64,000 nt of DNA from Enchytraeus crypticus (Eukaryota; Annelida; Clitellata; Enchytraeida; Enchytraeidae), in contig CAJHZI010000476.1 in the NCBI GenBank assembly GCA_905160935.1, positions 432,001-496,000 on the forward strand, written 5' to 3'. Below, one piece after another: positions 57,376 to 64,000 of this stretch. The position numbers and the translations under genes are program-made. The notes below the pieces were generated by a model, which saw nothing but the letters and a program-made list of their open reading frames with translations, was not told where the DNA came from and ran no database searches. Each line of letters begins with the position of its first letter. Positions within the stretch are counted from its first letter, which is position 1.

Positions 57376-60129
57376 ATCTCTTTATCTCTCTGTCTGTCTC
57401 TCTGTCTGTCTCTCGCTCTCTCTCTCTCTTTCTCTCTCTCTCTGTCTGTCTCTCTCTGTCTCTTCTCTCTCTGTCTCTCTCTCTCTTCAGTGCACTGCCA
57501 AGTGGCAGGTTCAAGGTACGTATTCATACTCAAAGTCTGCTTTCTCGCTCCATAAGAGCACTCCTTAGATCAACAAGTTAATCCCTTCACAAAGTCTATG
57601 CCTTATCCATACCTTATGTAGCCTATATCTTGGGAAAAGTATGGCTTCTGAGGTGGTTTCCCGTTGCCTTCCTCACTTAGATGGATTAATTAACATTTAA
57701 TCCTGGGAGAAAATATTTCATGGTGAGGTGGGTCCCCTCTTGCCATCCTCAGCTCCTGCCTTAGTCGCCTCTGCTTAACCATACTCTAGTTATTTATTAA
57801 TTACTCATTTTGCTTCATTTCTATTATTTATTTATTATATTATTCTATTATTATTATATCATTTCTATTATTTATTTATTTATATTATTCTATTATTATT
57901 ATATCATTTCTATTATTTATTTATTTATATTATTTATTTTTCTTTTTTTGTTAGTTTTTAAGTTTTTAATGCCCTGGGCTGTATAGGGCCCTGAGCTAAA
58001 AATAAGATAAAAGCAGGAGTTTATTTAGTTAAAAAAAGATAAAAAGAAATGTTTAAAATAATTCCTCTACACTCTGGGAGGCCGCATTCGCCAATGTGCC
58101 ACGAACATAGACAGCAATAAAGCGCTGAAGTGCAATAGATAGGCGCTGCCATAGAAAGGCTTTTTCTCGTTGGTCGCCTGTAATAGTGCTGATTTTCCTG
58201 CCTAATTCGTTTATGAAGTCAGACGCGGCAGAGTTGATGGGGCCCAATGTCTCAAAAGCAATTAGCAGGAAGATGTAGCTGCTAGAGACTGCAGCATATT
58301 TAAGGGACTTCCAATTGGCAGCGGCTTCAGCAGCTGAGCCAGCAGCAGCACATGAAAGGCTGAGATTGCTTGCTGAGAATGTGTCTGTCACAGTGACATC
58401 CCAGCTGATACACTTGCCTTCAGCCCAAGGAATTTGAGATACACCATCCGGTCGTTTCCCATCCGAGCGGCTCAATCCCTGGGGCTCTTTATTAGTTGTT
58501 TTTATTAATTAATTATTAGTTGTTTCTGTTAATTAATTATTAATGTTTCTATTATTTGTTGGTTAGTGTTATTTAATTACTTTAATTGATTACTGTTTAT
58601 TATGGTATACATTTAATATTTTATGATTTAAGACTATTGCAGAAATCACCATATTTATATATTATTATTTTATTTGTATTATTTTCTAATTCTTTGTTCT
58701 TCTTTATTTATTTTAATATTTATTCAGTACTTTAATATTCTCTTAAGTCTATGTAGAGAATCAATTTATCTTATATTATTTTAAATTTATTGAAATTATT
58801 TTATTTTACTTTTGTTATTTAAACTTTTTATTTTTTATATCTTTTTGCACTCCTTAAACAGCCTTCGCTCGATTAATTAGTTAAGCCCTTCACAAATGGC
58901 TGCCATATCCACACCGCAATTTAATCAGTAGCTTGAAAATTTATGGCTCTGAGAGGGTTTCCCGTTGCCTCTTCACTCAACTCTTTCTTAGTCGTCTTTT
59001 TACGGCACATACAGTTTGTGGTTGGTCTATTCTTCAGTGTCTCGGACTCAATATATTGTATTGTTACAGGTCAGGGATTTGATCGACACCTGTTTGGATT
59101 GAGGAATATGGCGGAGTCGTTGGGTAAACCTGTGCCAGGGATCTACAAGGACCCCTCGTATGCCCTCATCAACCACAATATCCTCTCCACTTCCACGCTA
59201 TCCAGTCCTGCCATTCTTATCGGAGGCTTTGCTCCGGTAGTGCCGGATGGCTACGGAGTAGGTATGTATCAGCAACGCCAAGTCTGACGGCACGGCTGTT
59301 AGTGCTGAATCCTTGCTCTCAAGGCATGGAGTTGTTAACATCAGTGACATCTCGTGAATGTGTGCAAACTATTGATATGTAATTTACACGTATGTTGCCA
59401 TGATGTAACTTTCCATGATTTATGTAACTATGAATATGTAACCAGGTATAACTTTCAAGGCACATATTTATAATTTCTTTTCTAATCTCCTGAGTGAATG
59501 ATATGATGCTTTTAATAAAGCCATATACCAATAAACCAGTGCTGTGGCTGAATCTTATTCCTGATTTACGATTATTGCTTTTTGCTACGTTCATTAAACA
59601 GTCAAAGCTAAAAGAATAGTGATTAACTAATTGTTTGACTGATTAGTTTGTTAATTGCTGGACTGTTTTTTATATATTTATTGATTTTTTAATTGAATGA
59701 TGACAGATTTTTTGATTGATTAAGTAGTAATAATAATAATATAGGTGTAACGTCCGTTTCCTCATACAAGGATGATGTCAGGGACGTCATAGACGTTAGT
59801 AGTAGTAGTATGCACTTCTGCGCACCGATGTGTGCAAGCAACACTTGCAATCATAGGTACGTGAAAAAGAAGGCAGCACACTAGTCCCAATCCACTCCAT
59901 TAATTGATTGATTGACTGTTGTTTAATTGATTGATTGACTGTTGTTTAATTGATTGATTGACTGTTGTTTAATTGATTGATTGACACAGGCTATGGCATA
60001 GAGGACGACTATCTAGGGTGTAACGTGACGAGCTACCCGCCCAACAGAAACCTCAGAGAATTCCTCGACTGTGTCAGAGAGAGCTTCGACGACTTACAGG
60101 CCGTGCTAGAGGGCAGGGCTCCTAAATAG
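49732..60129 (+). CDS. CPT2: CPT2, mitochondrial carnitine O-palmitoyltransferase 2 (13 exons; first exon not found)
   Basis: CPT2 on the inner mitochondrial membrane converts acylcarnitines back to acyl-CoA for beta-oxidation. Exons: 49732 (or 49740)-49943, 50519-50578, 51237-51340, 52102-52235, 53082-53186, 53817-53914, 54579-54725, 55255-55378, 55571-55776, 56138-56307, 57080-57302, 59070-59261, 59990-60129. All phases close, giving 637 codons before the stop; human CPT2 has 658, so only a short N-terminal piece with the targeting peptide is missing. Landmarks: [68 protein letters not shown], the catalytic His in [14 protein letters not shown] (CAC at 55635), [20 protein letters not shown], and [14 protein letters not shown] with [14 protein letters not shown]. 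These match CPT2 rather than CPT1 (no N-terminal membrane pair). Exon 5 begins at an internal TAG/ATCGTC acceptor, giving [20 protein letters not shown]. Confidence 0.93.
50005..50165 (-). mobile_element. SINE family S2
   Basis: An inverted copy with CTTCCCTTGAATCACAGTTC and TGAGACTTTTCCGTTCGTTT; CPT2 intron after exon 2. Confidence 0.7.
50650..50775 (+). mobile_element. tRNA-derived SINE, family S1
   Basis: Head (GGCGACTTAGGTAAGATACT), B box and full body ending CCTTAGCTTTACTTTTA. Confidence 0.75.
51015..51105 (+). mobile_element. tRNA-derived SINE, family S1, internally deleted
   Basis: The head and B box are intact (GTGGCGATGTCGGTAAGATA, GGGGTTCAAATCCTGGGCTC). Most of the body is missing, with a jump from TCGTCCG to TTAACTTTAGCAGC. 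Confidence 0.7.
51490..51700 (+). repeat. ~45-bp tandem repeat in CPT2 intron
   Basis: Four imperfect copies of GTGTGGCTGGGCTTCCACTG followed by TGTGTGAAGGGGGTATGTTA. About 150 bp after the exon ending at 51340. Confidence 0.85.
51865..52035 (+). repeat. ~33-bp array upstream of CPT2 exon 52102-52235
   Basis: Six copies of AAGATTTAGATGATCATGCAG with AACAT spacers. They stop about 65 nt before the used acceptor and contain GCAG each time. Confidence 0.8.
52425..52565 (+). mobile_element. tRNA-derived SINE, family S1
   Basis: A full-length copy from CTGGCTGGAGCCAGTGGTGA through GGGGTTCAAATC to the AGCCTTAGG tail. Confidence 0.75.
53187..53530 (+). repeat. 49-bp x 7 array starting at a CPT2 donor
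   Basis: The array begins with the donor after CCCAG (GTACATGTGTACTTATACAA). It repeats GTGTACATATACAACGCTAA plus GTATAACTTGTATATAATAG with an exact 49-bp period. Copies after the first are identical, so expansion is recent. Confidence 0.9.
53530..53577. repeat. (CT)n microsatellite
   Basis: About 45 bp of CT directly after the 49-bp array. Confidence 0.9.
53790..53816 (+). repeat. (TTGA)n at a CPT2 acceptor
   Basis: GGGTTGATTGATTGATTGAT followed directly by TGATAG, the acceptor of the exon starting at 53817. Confidence 0.85.
53930..54055 (+). repeat. (CTATAATATAA)n array after a CPT2 donor
   Basis: About eleven copies begin 15 nt after the donor at 53915. The donor-proximal GTATAATCATTAACT is found again at the far end (54058). 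Confidence 0.85.
54360..54560. repeat. (AT)n microsatellite
   Basis: About 200 bp of AT with interruptions, ending shortly before the CPT2 acceptor at 54578. Confidence 0.9.
55170..55254 (+). repeat. Duplicated acceptor plus exon start (CPT2 exon 55255-55378)
   Basis: TTGATTGATTGATAG then GTAACGGAGAGAGTTTGAAG (acceptor at 55183) is repeated 71 bp on as the used acceptor (55254) with GTAATGGGGACAGCTTGAAG. The upstream copy carries about 40 nt of the exon, ending CTATCATGATG. Confidence 0.9.
55500..55570 (+). repeat. (TTGA)n at a CPT2 acceptor
   Basis: TTGATTGATTGATTGATTAA and ACTGATTGATTGATTGATGA run to the acceptor GATCAG at 55570. Confidence 0.85.
56070..56137 (+). repeat. Intronic copy of an internal piece of CPT2 exon 56138-56307 plus (TTGA)n
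   Basis: GTAGACAGCACGAGTATTAT with GATATAGAG resembles exon nucleotides 56196-56225 (GAGGACAGCACGAGTAGGAT and GACATAGAC). It lies just upstream of CTGATTGATTGATTTAG, the used acceptor. Confidence 0.65.
56360..56440 (-). mobile_element. tRNA-like element
   Basis: On the minus strand: GTTGTGTAGTCGAGAGGATA (A-box area) and CATTCAAATCCCAGCC (B box). Probably a SINE head or tRNA pseudogene; CPT2 intron. Confidence 0.5.
56520..57079 (+). repeat. Ten-copy array of a CPT2 acceptor and exon start
   Basis: Units of about 45-60 bp: CTATCTTGTG(T)TAG then ATGGCGTATTACAAGCAGCA and CGGTGCCACTATTAC. Acceptors lie at 56566, 56634, 56688, 56743, 56797, 56845, 56918, 56966, 57020 and the used one at 57079. 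Each copy keeps 25-27 nt of exon (MAYYKQHGA). Confidence 0.93.
57320..57490. repeat. (CT)n-rich tract
   Basis: CTCTCT with CTGT interruptions, directly after the CPT2 donor at 57303. Confidence 0.9.
57960..58490 (-). mobile_element. Retroelement fragment with possible restriction-like endonuclease domain
   Basis: The minus-strand frame of 140 codons (58475-58053) reads [40 protein letters not shown] and [20 protein letters not shown], then RLSIALQR. Sequences like this (RPDG...WDVTV, ETLG, ELGRR, TGD, RLSIAIQRGN) recur at the C-terminus of animal retroelement proteins. The RPDG...WDVT spacing resembles a PD-(D/E)xK nuclease; that reading is tentative. A 3' UTR (CCCTGGGCTGTATAGGGCCC) follows and is found again at 62003-62130. 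CPT2 intron. Confidence 0.65.
59720..59795 (+). mobile_element. Short repeat R3 copy
   Basis: (AAT)n, TGTAACGTCCGTTTCCTCAT and AGGATGATGTCAGGGACGTC; CPT2 last intron. Confidence 0.75.
59900..59989 (+). repeat. 24-bp (TTGA-containing) array at the last CPT2 acceptor
   Basis: TTGATTGATTGACTGTTGTT plus TAA is repeated three and a half times and ends in TTGACACAG, the acceptor at 59989. Confidence 0.9.
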
Positions 60130-60373
60130 AGTAGGGCAGGGCTCCTAAATAGAGTAGGGCAGGGCTCCTAAATAGAGTAGGGCTCCTAAATAGAGTAGGG
60201 CTTCTAAATAGAGTAGGGCTTCTAAATAGAGTAGGGCTCCTAAATAGAGTAGGGCAGGGCTCCTAAATAGAGTAGGGCTCCTAAATAGAGAAGGGCTCCT
60301 AAATAGAGTAGGGCAGTGCTCCTAAATAGTGTAGGGCAGGGCTCCTAAATAGAGTAGGGCAGGGCTCCTAAGT
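60108..60373 (+). repeat. Array of the CPT2 C-terminus and stop codon
   Basis: The final codons GGCAGGGCTCCTAAATAG (GRAPK, stop at 60127-60129) are repeated as GAGTAGGGCAGGGCTCCTAA-TAGA (18 and 23 bp variants), about twelve copies in all, through the start of the 3' UTR. Confidence 0.92.
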
Positions 60374-63064
60374 AATGTTGCTCCTGCTTACTGTAGAAAA
60401 GGTGATATATGATAGTATTGCTAATCTTATCGTATAATTTATCCGTCATTTTCTCCTATGTGAAACATGTCTAGGATTTGTTTTATATAGACGAACACGT
60501 GTGTATTTTAAATTCAGTGATTATGTTGAAAGCTTTAACTGTGCCAGCAACAGCAAACTGCCATCAGCCAAATATGATTAAAGGAATGAAAATAATGATT
60601 TCTGCTGCAATAGAAATAGTATACAAATTCAATTATGGTAATCAGTTGTTAATTCAATTACTAAATTATATGTATAATATTAAAGTAATTTGTTAAGTTG
60701 TATTTGCTGAATGTAAGACTGGCTGGTAGTGCATCATAGAGGGGCTGTTTTCCTCAGAACTTTGTTGTTTGATACTGCTTTCAAGTTCTTGGTAACTGTG
60801 AGAGACGTTGTTCTTTTGTTTTACCAAGCTAAAGCCACCAATGCATATCGGCGTCCCTGATATCACCCTTGTAGGAGGAAACGGACGTTCAAACATTATT
60901 ATTATATTACCTTTAAAAGTAAACAATTATTTCTTGTGATAGGTAACTTTCGAATGATCTATGATGTTCATTACAGAAGGAGCTTTATGTATAGGCTATG
61001 TCTTTTATTAATTCTATTTGCTTTTGAGTCTTAATGCTGTCTTTCATTATCTTGACGATTGATTGATTAGCAGTTATAGATATTTTAATTGATTGGTGTA
61101 AATACATGTTCATTAATAATTCACTGTATTCTTATTTTGCTTTCCTAGTTCATTCCAAACATATGGGACATCATAGAGCGGATTGAGTGGTTATGAATAT
61201 TTGCTTACTAATATAATTTAATTTATATTTTATATAGCAGATTTCTGAAGCCTACATAACTGTATGTTGTAGGCCTTTATGTGTTGTGTATTAATTTTAT
61301 TTTTTAGTTAATATTTATTAAGGATTAGCGATGTATGAAAGGGAGAATTAATATTACTAGGTTACTGATTCTGTTGTTTAGTTCTACTTGTTTGAATTTG
61401 ACTTGACAGGTCAAGTCAAAGCATGGTCATGCAGGTAAGCATTTCAACTCAGTATATGATGAGATGTCTCTACTAATAATCGCTACTCCTCTAGATCATT
61501 CACTGCTATATACATTTAACTTTGATTGTGCTCAGTTGTAAGATGTTGTTGATAACAAATTTTTAAATTTATATGAAAGTCTGCTGTGACCTCTGGAAAC
61601 TCGACCTGTGTCCAATGCAATATTCTAAATGTCTCGTGTATTGTTGCTACGGCTCATCGTTGTTGTTGCTCATTGTGTTGATCACGACGTCCCTGATATC
61701 ATCCTTGGATGAGGAAACGGACGTTAAACCTTTATTAATATTATTATTATTGAATAAGTAACTTTCTTTGGGTTTGAAGTCCCGGCCCATCTGATCTCGG
61801 AAGCTGGTCTAGCTAGTGTGTGTGATATTTTAGATTTCGTAGCTTTTAATGAGATGTATTGAAATATTGAAACAGAAATACTGAGGAAGTGAAAAGGGAA
61901 ATTTTAATGCATTAAATGTCACAGTAGTATTCAGCGCTAGTGTTGCATTTAGCTAGAGTGGCTCTTTATAAATATACGTATTATTATTATTGTTATTAGC
62001 ATTTTAATGACCTGGGTTGTATAGGACCCTGGGCTAAAAAAATAAAATAAAAGAGACTTGGTTTAATTAAAATTTAAAAAAGGAAGCGATTAAAATAAAT
62101 CCTCCAAACTCTGGGAAGCCGCAATTATTATTATTATTATTACTATTATTATTATTATATTTGGTGCATATTTAAATTTACAGAAACTATTTATCTAGCT
62201 CTGGAACAGTGTTAGCGAATACATTAGACATCTTGGAACGGTCTATGATGTCCTGCACATGAGCGCATCGACTTATTTTGATTAACTCATGTGTTGATCT
62301 TTGAACAAAGTAATGTGATACTTGGTTTTGTTTAGCTGTAACTTAGTTTGAATTCCTACGTTTAGTTTAAGCACGTCTTGCCGCAGTGTTTTGTAAGTGG
62401 CTTTCCTACGATCATTTTAATTTATTTATGTATGCTTTTACGCTAAGAACGAAGTTATAGAATTTATAATTTACTGCCTATGTTTATCGTCTGTTGTATT
62501 TAGCTCTTTTTATTACTATTTAACTCTTACGATATTCATATTAGCGGTAGGCTTAAGCCGTAACCTTTTTATAATTCTGTGAAACTTGTGATATAAATTG
62601 AATTACAAATGTGTATTCTTTTGCCTCTCGTTATATGGAATCATGTGGCCGAGACTACAGCTATAGCTATAGTTACTCGGCTGTGAACACGACTCTTAAA
62701 TTGTTAAAAGTCAATAAAATAAATAATAATAAAGGTTTAACGTCCGTTTCCTCATACAAGGATGATGTCAGGGACGTCGAATTGTTAAAAGTCGGTTAAA
62801 TGATCAAAATTCTTGAAGTTGATAGAATGAATCGAGTTACTTTTGATCATCTATTATTTTATGCAAAAGCAGATATGATGCTATGTATTTGCTTATGTCA
62901 CTAGGCTGCGCATGCATGTCTCGCGTACACAGATGGTTTGTGATCGTCCGCATATGTCCTAGAAAACTTACAGATATAATTGATCTGCTATAGCAATAAG
63001 GTGAAAAGCATACAGATCTTGATCCATTGCAAATTGAGTGAACAAATTACAGTGCTTACCATAG

Positions 63065-63345
<281 letters not shown>

Positions 63346-63399
63346 TTGTAATTTTATTCAATTTTTTGTACTTCTAAGTACTCACATGTTAAACCTATT

Positions 63400-63880
63400 C
63401 TAAAATCTTTGGACTGACTAAATATTAAAGAGCTTATCATTTACAAAACAGCTTCGTTAACCTATAAGTCCATCACCATCTCTGGACAAACTTGTATGTC
63501 TCACTTGATTAAAGTAATGCGGCCTGCTGTTACTCGGTGTTCCAAATTACTTAGTCTTGCGAGACCTAGCTTATCTTCATGCTCTAAGCTATCTAATCGA
63601 TTTTTCAAGCATGCTGCACCGCAGATCTGGAATTCTCTTCAATCCAATCTTCGAAAGTCTTAGTTTAAATTACATCAGCATTTGCTTTTTTATGAACAGA
63701 TCCATTGGCAGTTGATGACCCACTTTTCCCATCCAGTGTCCATGAGTTACAACTAGCGCCTAAACTCATCGCCTAAATGCCTAAACTAAACTAATCTCAT
63801 TTGCTTTAACCCCTTTATCTATGGACTGATTATCTGAATGTTTGAATTTGCACCTTTTTGGACCTTCTATGGTACGCCGG
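63400..63880 (+). mobile_element. LINE L-A 3' end with RT C-terminus
   Basis: A plus-strand counterpart of 23450-23990: AACAGCTTCGTTAACCTATA (KTASLTYKS-like) through CATGCTGCACCGCAGATCTG (HAAPQIWNS), then the CGCCTAA region and the TTTGCACCTTTTTGGACC tail. As at 23 kb, it lies directly next to an L-B fragment. Confidence 0.75.
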
Positions 63881-64000
63881 ATTTTGTTGCAGATTCTATG
63901 TTGCTCTTGTTTACATTTGGGAAGGTCAAGGTTTTATTTGTTGACATTTTTGCCTAAATCTCTCTAAAGAAATCTTTCTGTGCTTTCATTTGAATAAATT

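Overview
The window comes from a eukaryotic, almost certainly animal, nuclear genome. It is AT-rich, its genes are split by spliceosomal introns with GT/AG ends, and it is full of SINEs, LINE tails and simple repeats. The gene set (Maf-type bZIP factor, A20-like OTU deubiquitinase, OSTM1, TRAF and CPT2) is metazoan. The phylum cannot be fixed from the sequence; an invertebrate such as a sponge or another early-branching animal is my guess.

Layout. 1-9.5 kb: AT-rich intergenic DNA with SINE and LINE-tail copies. 9.5-10.5 kb: an intronless Maf-like gene on the minus strand with a TATA/CRE promoter. 11-12.5 kb: a short MITE-like element, a 5S rRNA-derived fragment and a 904-bp hAT-type element with an intact 8-bp target duplication. 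14.3-19 kb: an A20 (TNFAIP3)-like deubiquitinase gene on the plus strand. 19-25 kb: intergenic DNA with LINE 3' ends. 25-33 kb: a complete seven-exon OSTM1 gene, plus strand. 36.4-44.9 kb: a complete eight-exon TRAF gene, minus strand (RING, two TRAF zinc fingers, coiled coil, MATH). 49.7-60.1 kb: CPT2, plus strand, thirteen exons found; only the extreme N-terminal exon is missing. 60-64 kb: repeats and LINE ends. All exon joins were worked out by hand, and the reading phases close across every junction listed.

The striking feature is where the tandem repeats lie. In all four spliced genes, arrays start at, or include, a splice site. Short pieces of exon together with their acceptor or donor are repeated into the intron, 2 to more than 50 times. 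Stop codons (CPT2, OSTM1) and poly(A) signals (A20-like gene) are repeated in the same way. One array (OSTM1 exon 2) has a 69-bp unit, so all 11 donors are in phase with the next exon and the array is open throughout. Many acceptors are also preceded by (TTGA)n, whose unit matches the animal branchpoint consensus. This looks like a genome-wide duplication process acting at RNA-processing signals.

On function, TRAF and A20 act in opposite directions in TNF/TLR to NF-kB signalling. OSTM1 is a lysosomal membrane protein, CPT2 a mitochondrial fatty-acid oxidation enzyme, and the Maf-like factor a transcription regulator. No operon-like organisation is visible.
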